The notes beneath the pieces are model-generated. The model ran no database searches, was not told where the DNA came from, and saw nothing but the letters and a program-made list of their open reading frames with translations. A stretch of DNA of 6,588 bases, from contig MFSY01000113.1 of NCBI GenBank assembly GCA_001785175.1, positions 36,501 through 43,088 of the forward strand. The letters are read 5' to 3'. The position numbers were made by a program, and so were the translations under genes. The first letter of the stretch is position 1, and the number at the start of each line of letters is the position of its first letter. The DNA comes from Candidatus Muproteobacteria bacterium RIFCSPHIGHO2_01_FULL_65_16 (GTDB lineage Bacteria > Pseudomonadota > Gammaproteobacteria > Acidiferrobacterales > Sulfurifustaceae). Of this stretch, positions 1-5,883 are shown piece after piece.

Positions 1-42
1 CGCCTCCGCGCCTCTGCGTCAAAAGCTCATTTAATCAGGGAT
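1..42 (-). repeat. Dispersed repeat, left copy (minus strand), cut by window edge
   Basis: Read on the minus strand, this stretch goes CCCTGATTAAAT, then TTTTGACGCAGAG, then further 7-base steps of the type GCGGAGG. The same order, CTGATTAAGT followed by TTTGACGCAAAGACG, occurs on the plus strand just after aprA (about 4445-4478). The two are diverged copies in opposite orientation that bracket the sat-aprBA cassette, with the heptamer-like ends facing outward. Runs of the CGCAGAG/CGCAAAG type are, from general experience, common dispersed intergenic repeats in environmental Proteobacteria. The left end lies outside the window, so the full length is unknown. Confidence 0.5.
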
Positions 43-345
43 TCCTTAGAAGTTTTTCAAACCCGCTTTACAAAACGGCGCAGCGTCCCCGGCGCGGCAG
101 ACGTTTTCGTCTTCATATTATCCCTCTTCACCGGTGGGATGAACGCCGCTTCGTCGCCGTCGCGCGCCGCCATACACCCGCGACGCCTGTGACACCACGC
201 ACGTCAATGAGGCCGGCGCCGCGCCTTTCCCGCTCGCATACCCCGGCGAAGAACCTGACAGCGAGGCGTGAAGATTCCTTAAATAGGATGCCATGCTGCC
301 ACTTATATATGAGCCGGCGCGCCCGTGCTTAAAGTGGGCTAAGAT

Positions 346-351
346 TATAAT
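346..351 (+). promoter_or_regulatory. Candidate -10 element (TATAAT) for sat
   Basis: A perfect TATAAT sits in an otherwise GC-rich context. The bases 15 to 19 upstream give no recognisable -35 hexamer, so it would need an activator or another sigma factor if used. A start near 357-358 would give a leader of about 215 bases that begins almost exactly at the stem-loop at 362-436. ATTATAAT (344-351) is itself a palindrome, so the orientation is not decided by the hexamer alone. Confidence 0.25.
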
Positions 352-361
352 GCGCATGGCC

Positions 362-436
362 AGGGAGCGGCCGCGTTCCAGCCAAAGCCTGAATTCCAAA
401 CACCCTTATTATAGATAAAGGGCCTTGGCGCTCCCT
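362..436 (+). promoter_or_regulatory. Imperfect stem-loop in the sat leader
   Basis: AGGGAGC (362-368) pairs with GCTCCCT (430-436). GCCAAAGCC (381-389) pairs with GGCCTTGGC (421-429) with one mismatch. The right arm is continuous, while the left arm is interrupted by 12 bases. The top can alternatively form CCCTT (403-407) with AAGGG (418-422). It has no U-run on its 3' side, so it is not an obvious terminator. It could be a folded 5' UTR element or a decayed repeat. I do not recognise it as a known riboswitch. Confidence 0.35.
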
Positions 437-478
437 CCGTAAATAAAGGAAACTTATGTCCAACCCCAGTAATACTAA

Positions 479-506
479 TTAGTTTTGCGCGCCGCGAGGC
501 TATAAA
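479..506 (+). promoter_or_regulatory. Second weak promoter candidate for sat
   Basis: TTAGTT (479-484) and TATAAA (501-506) are separated by 16 bases. The -10 matches five of six consensus positions and the -35 is poor. A start near 513 would leave a leader of about 60 bases before the sat ATG, a more ordinary length than that from the TATAAT at 346. The sequence alone cannot decide between them. Confidence 0.22.
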
Positions 507-573
507 GTTTCGTGGCTCCCAAAAGTTCAGGTATCCATCACGCAACATCTGACTAAAGGAGCATTAAATAATC

Positions 574-1785
574 ATGTCAACACTAGTGCATCCACATGGC
601 GGCGGTGAGCTCAAGCCCCTGCTGCTGCAAGGCGCGGCGCTGACGGAAGAGCGCAAGCGCGCCCAGACCCTGCCCAAGGTCCGCATCGCCTCGCGCGAGA
701 CCGGCGACCTCGTCATGCTCGGCATCGGCGGCTTCACGCCGCTCGACGGCTTCATGACCCGCGCCGACTGGGAAGGCGTGTGCGACGGCATGAAGTTGGC
801 CAACGGGCTGTTCTGGCCGATACCGATCACCCTCTCCACCGACAAGGTCACCGCCCAGGGCGTCAAGACCGGCTCCGAGGTGGCGCTCGCGGACGGCGAA
901 TCGGGCGAGATCATGGCCACCATGAAGGTGACCGAGAAGTACGCCATAGACAAGGCGCACGAGTGCATGATGGTGTACAAGACCGCCGACCTCGAGCACC
1001 CGGGCGTGAAAATGGTGATGGACCAGGGCGAGGTGAATCTCGCCGGGCCGGTGAAGGTGCTGTCCCAGGGCGGCTTCCCCGAGAAATACGGCGCCCAGTT
1101 CATGACCCCGGCCCAGACGCGCGAGTTCTTCAGATCCCACGGCTGGTCCACCGTGGCCGCCTTCCAGACCCGCAACCCCATGCACCGCTCGCATGAGTAC
1201 CTGGCCAAGGTCGCCATCGAAACCTGCGACGGCGTGCTGATCCACTCGCTCCTGGGCAAGCTCAAGGCCGGCGACATCCCGGCCGAGGTGCGCAGCAAGG
1301 CGATCGGCGTCCTGATCGAGAAATATTTCGTCAAAAACACCGTGGTGCAGGCGGGCTATCCGCTCGACATGCGCTACGCCGGGCCGCGCGAGGCGCTGTT
1401 GCACGCCCTGTTCCGCCAGAACTACGGCTGCTCGCACCTGATCGTCGGGCGCGACCACGCCGGCGTCGGCAGCTACTACGGCCCGTTCGACGCGCACAAG
1501 ATCTTCGACGAGATCCCGAAGGACGCGCTCGAGACCAAGGCGCTCAAGATAGACTGGACCTTCTGGTGCTACCAGTGCGGCGGCATGGCCAGCGCGCGCA
1601 CCTGCCCGCACGAGGACAAGGACCGGCTGCTGCTCTCGGGCACGAAGCTGCGCAAGATGCTGTCGGAAGATCAAGCGGTCCCGCCCGAGTTCTCGCGTCC
1701 CGAGGTGCTGGCGATCCTGCGCGAGTACTACGCCGGGCTGACGGAGAAGGTGGAAGTGAAGCTGAGCGGGCACTCGGCGCGTTAA
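574..1785 (+). CDS. sat: Sulfate adenylyltransferase (ATP sulfurylase), dissimilatory type
   Basis: This 403-residue protein is a monofunctional cytoplasmic ATP sulfurylase. In sulfur oxidisers it runs APS + PPi to sulfate + ATP; in reducers it activates sulfate. The nucleotide-binding motif [11 protein letters not shown] lies at residues 198-208, the second family motif GRDHAG at 292-297, and the conserved SGTKLRKML stretch at 355-363. Cysteines 332, 335 and 344 with His346 form a CxxC-x8-CxH cluster resembling the zinc site of bacterial ATP sulfurylases such as that of Thermus. There is no C-terminal APS kinase domain, and the length is normal for the monofunctional prokaryotic enzyme. The ATG at 574 is preceded by AGGAG (557-561) at a 12-base spacing, slightly long, and no better in-frame start is seen. 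It is 98 bases ahead of aprB, so its product works on the APS made or used by AprBA. The identification is secure; the direction of reaction is inferred. Confidence 0.97.
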   Translation: MSTLVHPHGGGELKPLLLQGAALTEERKRAQTLPKVRIASRETGDLVMLGIGGFTPLDGFMTRADWEGVCDGMKLANGLFWPIPITLSTDKVTAQGVKTGSEVALADGESGEIMATMKVTEKYAIDKAHECMMVYKTADLEHPGVKMVMDQGEVNLAGPVKVLSQGGFPEKYGAQFMTPAQTREFFRSHGWSTVAAFQTRNPMHRSHEYLAKVAIETCDGVLIHSLLGKLKAGDIPAEVRSKAIGVLIEKYFVKNTVVQAGYPLDMRYAGPREALLHALFRQNYGCSHLIVGRDHAGVGSYYGPFDAHKIFDEIPKDALETKALKIDWTFWCYQCGGMASARTCPHEDKDRLLLSGTKLRKMLSEDQAVPPEFSRPEVLAILREYYAGLTEKVEVKLSGHSAR

Positions 1786-1883
1786 GCCAGAAACACGCGA
1801 GCCAGTCATTTTATATTTGCGGCTTCATGGATACGTTTGCTTGTGTTTATTAGTTTTTAATTCAACTCTGATGGAGGGCAATC
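1786..1883. other. AT-rich spacer between sat and aprB
   Basis: These 98 bases are markedly richer in A and T than the flanking genes, notably around 1841-1862. I found neither a hairpin with a U-run, which would mark a terminator, nor a well-spaced -35/-10 pair. The only clear signal is the aprB Shine-Dalgarno GGAGG at 1873-1877. Co-transcription of sat with aprBA is therefore likely but not proven. An internal start for aprBA, giving different amounts of Sat and AprBA, remains possible. Confidence 0.4.
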
Positions 1884-2360
1884 ATGCCGACATTCGTTCG
1901 TACCGATAAGTGCGATGGCTGCAAGGGTCAGGACAAGACCGCCTGCATGTACATCTGCCCGCACGACCTGATGATGCTCGACAAGGACGGCTCCGCGACC
2001 GGTCACGCCATGAAGGCCTACAACCAGGAGCCGGAGCAGTGCTGGGAGTGCTACTCGTGCGTCAAGATCTGCCCGCAGAACGCGATCGAGGTGCGCCACT
2101 ACGCCGACATCGTGCCGCTCGGGGGCTCGGTGCAGCCGCTGCGCGGCAGCGATTCGATCATGTGGACCATCAAGTTCCGCAACGGCACGCTCAAGCGCTT
2201 CAAGTTCCCGACCCGCACCACGGCCGAGGGCTCGATCAAGCCGTACGACGGCAAGCCTACGCCCAAGATGGCCGACATCGGCAAGACGACTCTCTTCACG
2301 ACCGAAGTGATGGGCGGTTACCGCGCCGGCAAGAAAGAAGAGCTGATCCGTCTGAAGTGA
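1884..2360 (+). CDS. aprB: Adenylylsulfate (APS) reductase, beta subunit
   Basis: This 158-residue iron-sulfur subunit carries electrons between the FAD of AprA and the external electron partner. Two ferredoxin-type motifs supply eight cysteines for two [4Fe-4S] clusters: Cys10, Cys13, Cys21 and Cys25 (C-x2-C-x7-C-x3-CP), and Cys53, Cys56, Cys59 and Cys63 (C-x2-C-x2-C-x3-CP). Trp54, in the CWEC of the second motif, matches the tryptophan known in the Archaeoglobus enzyme to lie on the electron path to FAD. From about residue 75 to the end is the family's C-terminal segment that wraps around AprA in known structures. There is no signal peptide, which fits a cytoplasmic or inner-membrane-facing enzyme. 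The start at 1884 has a strong GGAGG at 1873-1877 with a 6-base spacing. It precedes aprA by 45 bases, the standard aprBA order. Length and cysteine count are normal. Confidence 0.97.
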   Translation: MPTFVRTDKCDGCKGQDKTACMYICPHDLMMLDKDGSATGHAMKAYNQEPEQCWECYSCVKICPQNAIEVRHYADIVPLGGSVQPLRGSDSIMWTIKFRNGTLKRFKFPTRTTAEGSIKPYDGKPTPKMADIGKTTLFTTEVMGGYRAGKKEELIRLK

Positions 2361-2405
2361 CGGAGCGGCGGAAATTCAACTAGCACTGAACAAGGGTAAA
2401 TCACC

Positions 2406-4439
2406 ATGGCTCAAGGTACTTTTGGCAATCCCGAGATCGTTCAGGAAGAGGTGGACATCCTCCTGATCGGCGGCGGCATGGCGTGCAGCGGCGCGGCGTA
2501 CGAGATCGTACGCTGGGCCGAGGCCGCCAAGGCCGAAAAGGGCGTCAACCTCAAGATCAAGCTGGTGGACAAGGCCGCCATGGATCGTTCCGGCGCGGTG
2601 GCCCAGGGCCTCTCCGCCATCAACACCTACATCGGCCCCGAGCAGGATCCGGCCGACTACACCCGCATGGTCTCCAACGACCTCATGGGCATCACTCGCG
2701 ACGACCTGGCCTACGACCTGGGCCGCGTGGTGGACGACTCGGTGCACCTGTTCGAGGAGTGGGGCCTGCCGATCTGGAAGACCGACGCCCAGGGCGTGCG
2801 CCACGACGGCGCCGAGTCCATCCGCGAGGGTCTGCCGGCGCTGAAGGACGGCGGCAAGCCGGTGCGTTCCGGCAAGTGGCAGATCATGATCAACGGCGAA
2901 TCCTACAAGTGGATCGTCGCCGAGGCCGCGAAGAAGGCGCTCGGCAGCCAGAACATCCAGGAGCGCATATTCATCGTCAAGCTCGTCAACGACAAGAACG
3001 ACCCGTCGCGCATCGCCGGCGCGGTCGGCTTTTCGGTGCGCGAGCACAAGCTCTACGTGTTCAAGGCCAAGGCGATCCTGCTCGCATGCGGCGGCGCGGT
3101 GAACATCTTCCGCCCGCGCTCGGTCGGCGAGGGCACGGGCCGCGCCTGGTACCCGGTGTGGAACGCGGGCTCGACCTACGCCATGGCCGCCGAGGCCGGC
3201 GCCGAGCTGACGATGATGGAGAACCGCTTCGTGCCGGCCCGCTTCAAGGACGGCTACGGTCCGGTGGGCGCGTGGTTCCTGTTGTTCAAGGCCAAGGCGA
3301 CCAACGCCTACGGCGAGGACTACATGACCAAGAACAAGGCGCTGCTCGATGACTATCCGCCCTACGGTCAGGCGGCGGTGCCGGCCTCGTGCCTGCGCAA
3401 CCACCTGATGCTGAAGGAGATGAAGGAAGGCCGCGGCCCGATCTACATGGACACCGTCACCGCGCTCGCCAAGCTCAGTGCGACGCTGACGCCGAAGGAG
3501 GTGAAGCACCTCGAGGCCGAGGCGTGGGAGGACTTCCTCGACATGTGCATCGGCCAGTGCGGCGTCTGGGTCGGCGAGAACATCGAGCCGGAAAAGAAGA
3601 ACTCCGAGCTCATGCCGACCGAACCGTACCTGCTCGGCTCGCACTCCGGCTGCTGCGGCATCTGGGTGTCCGGTCCGGAAGACCTCGGCGCGCCGACCGC
3701 GAAGGACGAGGAGTATCCGGACGTGCCGGCGAGCCAGCCGCGCGGCTGGAACTGGGGCTATCGTTCCATGACCACGGTCAAGGGCCTGTTCACCGCCGGC
3801 GACGGCGTGGGCGCATCGGGCCACAAGTTCTCCTCCGGTTCGCACGCCGAGGGCCGTCTCGCCGCCAAGGCGATGGTCAAGTTCGCCCTCGACAACAAGG
3901 ACTGGAAGCCGGAGCTGGATACCCCGCCCGAGCAGTTGGCCGAGGAGATCTACAAGCCGGTGCGCAACTACCTGCAGCACAAGGACTACACCACGGCGAT
4001 TGACGTCAACCCGCACTACATCGTGCCCAAGATGCTGCAGTTCCGACTGCAGAAGATCATGGACGAGTACGTCGCCGGCATCGCGACCTACTACAACACC
4101 AACGACAAGATGCTGAAGGTGGCCGAGGAGAAGCTGGAGATGCTGAAGGAAGACTCCTTCAAGATGCGCGCCAAGGACCTGCACGAGCTGCTGCGCGCGT
4201 GGGAGAACTACCACCGCATCCTCACCGCCGAGGCGCACATGAAGCACATTCAGTTCCGCGAGGAGTCGCGCTACCCCGGCTTCTACTATCGCACGGACAA
4301 GAACTTCGTTGACGAGAAGAACTGGAAGTGCTTCGTGAACTCCATCTATGACCGCAAGACCCATAAGTGGACGCTGTTCAAGCGCAAACACGTGGACCTG
4401 GTGGACAAGTCCAAGCTGTTCAAACCGGCCGCCCACTAG
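2406..4439 (+). CDS. aprA: Adenylylsulfate (APS) reductase, alpha subunit
   Basis: This 677-residue catalytic flavoprotein of the fumarate reductase/succinate dehydrogenase-like family converts AMP + sulfite to APS + 2 electrons, or the reverse. The N-terminal dinucleotide-binding fold shows IGGGMACSGAA at 21-31. A further FAD-contact stretch, RSGAVAQGLSAINTYIG, is at 61-77. Trp248, Arg279 and His413 (in GSHSGCCGIW) appear to correspond to active-site residues Trp234, Arg265 and His398 of Archaeoglobus AprA; this rests on spacing and motif context, not an alignment. The C-terminal FAD-binding stretch includes LFTAGDGVGASGHKFSSGSH at 461-480, followed by a mostly helical C-terminal domain. There is no transmembrane segment. 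AAGGG at 2392-2396 lies 9 bases before the ATG. It pairs with AprB from the gene just upstream. The usual electron-transfer partner genes (aprM or qmoABC) do not follow. Length is normal and the frame is intact. Confidence 0.97.
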   Translation: MAQGTFGNPEIVQEEVDILLIGGGMACSGAAYEIVRWAEAAKAEKGVNLKIKLVDKAAMDRSGAVAQGLSAINTYIGPEQDPADYTRMVSNDLMGITRDDLAYDLGRVVDDSVHLFEEWGLPIWKTDAQGVRHDGAESIREGLPALKDGGKPVRSGKWQIMINGESYKWIVAEAAKKALGSQNIQERIFIVKLVNDKNDPSRIAGAVGFSVREHKLYVFKAKAILLACGGAVNIFRPRSVGEGTGRAWYPVWNAGSTYAMAAEAGAELTMMENRFVPARFKDGYGPVGAWFLLFKAKATNAYGEDYMTKNKALLDDYPPYGQAAVPASCLRNHLMLKEMKEGRGPIYMDTVTALAKLSATLTPKEVKHLEAEAWEDFLDMCIGQCGVWVGENIEPEKKNSELMPTEPYLLGSHSGCCGIWVSGPEDLGAPTAKDEEYPDVPASQPRGWNWGYRSMTTVKGLFTAGDGVGASGHKFSSGSHAEGRLAAKAMVKFALDNKDWKPELDTPPEQLAEEIYKPVRNYLQHKDYTTAIDVNPHYIVPKMLQFRLQKIMDEYVAGIATYYNTNDKMLKVAEEKLEMLKEDSFKMRAKDLHELLRAWENYHRILTAEAHMKHIQFREESRYPGFYYRTDKNFVDEKNWKCFVNSIYDRKTHKWTLFKRKHVDLVDKSKLFKPAAH

Positions 4440-4440
4440 G

Positions 4441-4478
4441 GAAGCTCTGATTAAGTATGATTATTTGACGCAAAGACG
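4441..4478 (+). repeat. Dispersed repeat, right copy, just after aprA
   Basis: It begins within a few bases of the aprA stop codon and reads GAAGCTCTGATTAAGT, then TTTGACGCAAAGACG. It is the diverged, oppositely oriented partner of the repeat at 1-42. Its heptamer-like tail stops at about 4478, and another CGCAAAG-type stretch resumes at 4530-4545 beyond a small hairpin segment. This suggests that a second repeat inserted into the first. Confidence 0.45.
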
Positions 4479-4507
4479 GTCGCTCCCGACATCCTGTCTC
4501 GCGCGAC
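4479..4507 (+). repeat. Small compound hairpin
   Basis: GTCGC (4479-4483) pairs with GCGAC (4503-4507), and inside it GACA (4488-4491) pairs with TGTC (4495-4498) around a TCC loop. On the minus strand the loop region reads GACAGGATGTC, which resembles the GGGA-loop hairpins that follow, in inverted orientation. It may be a diverged member of the same hairpin family. Confidence 0.4.
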
Positions 4508-4511
4508 ATTC

Positions 4512-4605
4512 GTACGTCCCTGTACAGCACAAAGGGCGCAAAGAAAAGCATGGATAAGCAACAACAGAAAAATCCCTGCGTTCTTTGTGCTGTACAGGGA
4601 CGTAC
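4512..4605. repeat. 23-bp perfect inverted repeat (foldback)
   Basis: The arms 4512-4534 and 4583-4605 are exact reverse complements over 23 bases, starting GTACGTCCCTG on the left and ending CAGGGACGTAC on the right. The 48-base loop contains weaker continuing similarity (CGCAAAGA against TCCCTGCG). The right arm overlaps the first 57-bp tandem repeat. If transcribed after aprA, it would form a very stable hairpin in RNA. Confidence 0.85.
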
Positions 4606-4737
4606 TAATTTCCACGTCGCGCCGGGACGCGCGGTTGACGTGGATGCTGTACAGGGACGTACTAATTTCCACGTCGCGCCGGGACGCGCGGTTGACGTGG
4701 ATGCTGTACAGGGACGTACTAATTTCCACGTCGCGCC
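4589..4737 (+). repeat. 57-bp tandem repeat, 2.6 copies
   Basis: Copies run 4589-4645, 4646-4702 and a truncated third 4703-4737. The two full copies are identical, as is the overlapping 35 bases of the third. Each full unit holds two hairpins. The first is GTAC-AGGGAC-GTAC (4592-4605 and +57, +114). The second has outer stem TCCACGTC/GACGTGGA and inner stem GCGC/GCGC around loop CGGGAC (4611-4644 and +57). Between the units the loop sequence [A/C]GGGAC is conserved while the arms differ. The unit is 19 codons long, so open frames run through it on both strands, but none has a family match or ribosome-binding site, and I do not consider them genes. No protein partner or transposase is visible. 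Confidence 0.9.
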
Positions 4738-4766
4738 CGGCCGGCGCATGCGATTGTGAAGCACTG

Positions 4767-4795
4767 CCGGGCGCCGCGCGGCGCCCGGATTTTTT
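4767..4795 (+). terminator. Intrinsic terminator closing the sat-aprBA unit
   Basis: CCGGGCGCC (4767-4775) and GGCGCCCGG (4780-4788) form a perfect 9-bp GC-rich stem with loop GCGC. One A and six T residues (4790-4795) follow. It is the first strong terminator after aprA, about 330 bases beyond its stop, so the repeats at 4441-4737 would be part of the 3' untranslated region of the operon mRNA. Confidence 0.85.
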
Positions 4796-4839
4796 ATGGA
4801 GGCGAATCCGGGGCTCGAAAAAAACCGCTTCTCATGTAG

Positions 4840-4871
4840 GTTGGGTTAAGGCGCGAAGCGCCGAACCCAAC
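4840..4871. repeat. GTTGGGTT/AACCCAAC hairpin repeat
   Basis: Outer arms GTTGGGTT (4840-4847) and AACCCAAC (4864-4871) enclose inner arms GGCGC (4850-4854) and GCGCC (4858-4862) with a GAA loop. From general experience, hairpins of the form GTAGGTTGGGTT...AACCCAACA are widespread intergenic repeats in Proteobacteria. It ends 11 bases before the next start codon, in the place where a promoter or ribosome-binding site would be expected. It has no T-run. Confidence 0.7.
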
Positions 4872-4882
4872 AAAATCGTACC

Positions 4883-5758
4883 ATGGACAAGATCACCAAC
4901 CTCATCGGCGCGTCGCCCTTTCCCCAAAACCCGGTCGTGCCGCGGATGCTCGAAGGCTCGGCCACGATCCGGTTCCGCTGCCGCAAGGGCATCGCCTGCT
5001 GGAACGCGTGCTGCGGCAACATTGACATCGCGCTCACGCCCTACGACATCCTGCGGCTCAAGCGCCGCCTCGGGCTGACATCGAGCGAGTTTCTGGTGCA
5101 GTACACCCTGCCCTATGAAATGGAGAAGGATGGCATCACCGGCGTGAAACTCAAGCCGGTGGAGAATGGCAGCGCCTGCCGGTTCATGACCGCGGACGGC
5201 TGCGACGTGTATAGCGACCGTCCCACCGCCTGCCGCTACTACCCGGTGGCGCTGCTGTCCATGCGCCGACAGGATGAATACACTGACCGCAGCTCCTATG
5301 CGCTGGTGAAGGAAGACCATTGCCTCGGGCACAACGAGCCGCGACCCGTCACCATTGACGAATACCGCAAGGAACAGGGTCTGGATGAGTACGACGAGCT
5401 CGCGCGCGGCTGGCGCCAACTGATCCTCAAGAAAAAATCGTCGGGGCCGACGGTCGGCAAGCCGTCCAAGCGCAGCCTCCAGCTGTTCTTCATGGCCTGC
5501 TACGATCTCGACCGCTTCCGCGAATTCGTGGCCAGCCCGGGCTTCCGGGAGGCGTACGACATCGAGCCCGCGTTCATGGAACGGCTCGGCGCCGACGATG
5601 TCGAGCTGATGCAATTCGCCTTCCGCTTCCTGCGGCAGGTGATGTTCGGCGAGGAATCCCTCAAGATGAAGGCCGGCGCCGTCGAGAAGCGCCTGGCGCG
5701 GAAACGGGAACGGGAGGAACAGGCCGGGAGCAAGGATGTTCCGACGGGGGGAGAGTAG
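4883..5758 (+). CDS. YkgJ-family cysteine-cluster protein
   Basis: This 291-residue protein has the hallmark of the YkgJ (CxxxxCC) family, proteins thought to bind an Fe-S cluster or zinc; their biochemical role is not established. Cys33, Cys39 and the pair Cys43-Cys44 lie in RKGIACWNACCGNIDIALTP (34-53), followed by the typical LTPYDILRLKRRLGLTSSEF (51-70). Further cysteines are at 99, 107 and 117, the latter two in CDVYSDRPTACRYYP (107-121), another family landmark, and at 147. After about residue 150 there is a C-terminal extension, rich in charged residues and probably helical, ending in a Lys/Arg/Glu-rich tail (268-280). No signal peptide or membrane helix is seen. The ATG at 4883 is the first possible start after an in-frame stop at 4847-4849 inside the hairpin repeat. 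No Shine-Dalgarno sequence precedes it, so translation may be weak or initiate without one. It follows a strong terminator, so it belongs to a different unit from aprBA. Confidence 0.82.
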   Translation: MDKITNLIGASPFPQNPVVPRMLEGSATIRFRCRKGIACWNACCGNIDIALTPYDILRLKRRLGLTSSEFLVQYTLPYEMEKDGITGVKLKPVENGSACRFMTADGCDVYSDRPTACRYYPVALLSMRRQDEYTDRSSYALVKEDHCLGHNEPRPVTIDEYRKEQGLDEYDELARGWRQLILKKKSSGPTVGKPSKRSLQLFFMACYDLDRFREFVASPGFREAYDIEPAFMERLGADDVELMQFAFRFLRQVMFGEESLKMKAGAVEKRLARKREREEQAGSKDVPTGGE

Positions 5759-5789
5759 GCCCGCGTTCCTTCCGCTGATTCCCCCCTAA

Positions 5790-5842
5790 CAAGTTGCTGA
5801 AACCCGGACCTGCCCAGTTTTAACAGGCTTGCGCCTGCAAAC
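5790..5842. repeat. Degenerate inverted repeat and small hairpin after the YkgJ gene
   Basis: CAAGTTGCTGAAAC (5790-5803) is an imperfect inverted match to GTTTTAACAGGCTTG (5817-5831). It resembles the AAGTTGCTGAAA...TTTCAACAGC type of dispersed hairpin. Overlapping it, CAGGC (5824-5828) and GCCTG (5833-5837) form a short stem, extended by GTTT (5817-5820) with AAAC (5839-5842). No T-run follows, so terminator function is doubtful. Confidence 0.35.
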
Positions 5843-5855
5843 ATGGCGCCTTAAA

Positions 5856-5872
5856 CTTAGCTAAGTTAGCTA
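5856..5872 (+). promoter_or_regulatory. Palindromic operator candidate for the toxin-antitoxin operon
   Basis: TAGCTAA-G-TTAGCTA (5858-5872) is a perfect 7-bp-arm palindrome. It overlaps a second palindrome, CTTAGCTAAG (5856-5865). The heptamer TTAGCTA is also directly repeated at 5857-5863 and 5866-5872, 9 bases apart. The end of the palindrome touches the ribosome-binding site. Antitoxins of this class usually bind palindromes at their own promoter, so this is the natural candidate for autoregulation. A weak TTGCGC (5829-5834) / TAAACT (5852-5857) pair with 17-base spacing could be the promoter. Confidence 0.55.
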
Positions 5873-5883
5873 GGAGGGCGGCT

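Larger units (their letters stand above)
43..573. other. Gene-free leader upstream of sat
   Basis: This 531-base stretch has no convincing coding sequence. The open frames on the minus strand at 118-399 and 345-548 have no recognisable protein family, no plausible ribosome-binding site and an atypical composition. Base composition is clearly more AT-rich than in the genes that follow. It contains two weak promoter candidates (TATAAT at 346-351 and TATAAA at 501-506), an imperfect stem-loop at 362-436 and the sat ribosome-binding site at 557-561. The end of any upstream gene is not visible, so sat probably starts its own transcription unit. Confidence 0.6.

Noticed and set aside
118..399. 93-codon minus-strand open frame upstream of sat
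   Set aside because: There is no family match, no ribosome-binding site and no conserved composition. It crosses the leader stem-loop and promoter candidate.
583..1809. 408-codon open frame on the minus strand opposite sat
   Set aside because: It is a shadow of the GC-rich codon pattern of sat. The translated sequence is rich in Arg, Leu, Val, Ala and His with no recognisable family, while the plus strand is unmistakably sat.
1786..1883. Separate promoter for aprBA in the AT-rich spacer
   Set aside because: TATATT at 1812-1817 and TTTAAT at 1856-1861 have no matching -35 hexamer at suitable spacing. AT-richness alone is not enough.
2376..4436. 686-codon open frame on the minus strand opposite aprA
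   Set aside because: It is slightly longer than aprA, but its low-complexity His/Val/Leu/Arg composition is typical of antisense reading of GC-rich genes. aprA has complete family motifs on the plus strand.
4589..4737. CRISPR array
   Set aside because: The copies are contiguous 57-bp tandem repeats with no unique spacers between them, and no cas gene is nearby.
4550..4759. Possible repeat protein with 19-residue repeats (GRTNFHVAPGRAVDVD)
   Set aside because: The 57-bp unit is a multiple of three, so several frames on both strands stay open. There is no ribosome-binding site, and the DNA-level hairpin symmetry explains the pattern better than coding.
4796..4849. 17-codon leader peptide starting in the terminator tail
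   Set aside because: The frame from ATG at 4796 ends inside the hairpin repeat at 4849, and the start lies in the T-run of a terminator with no ribosome-binding site.
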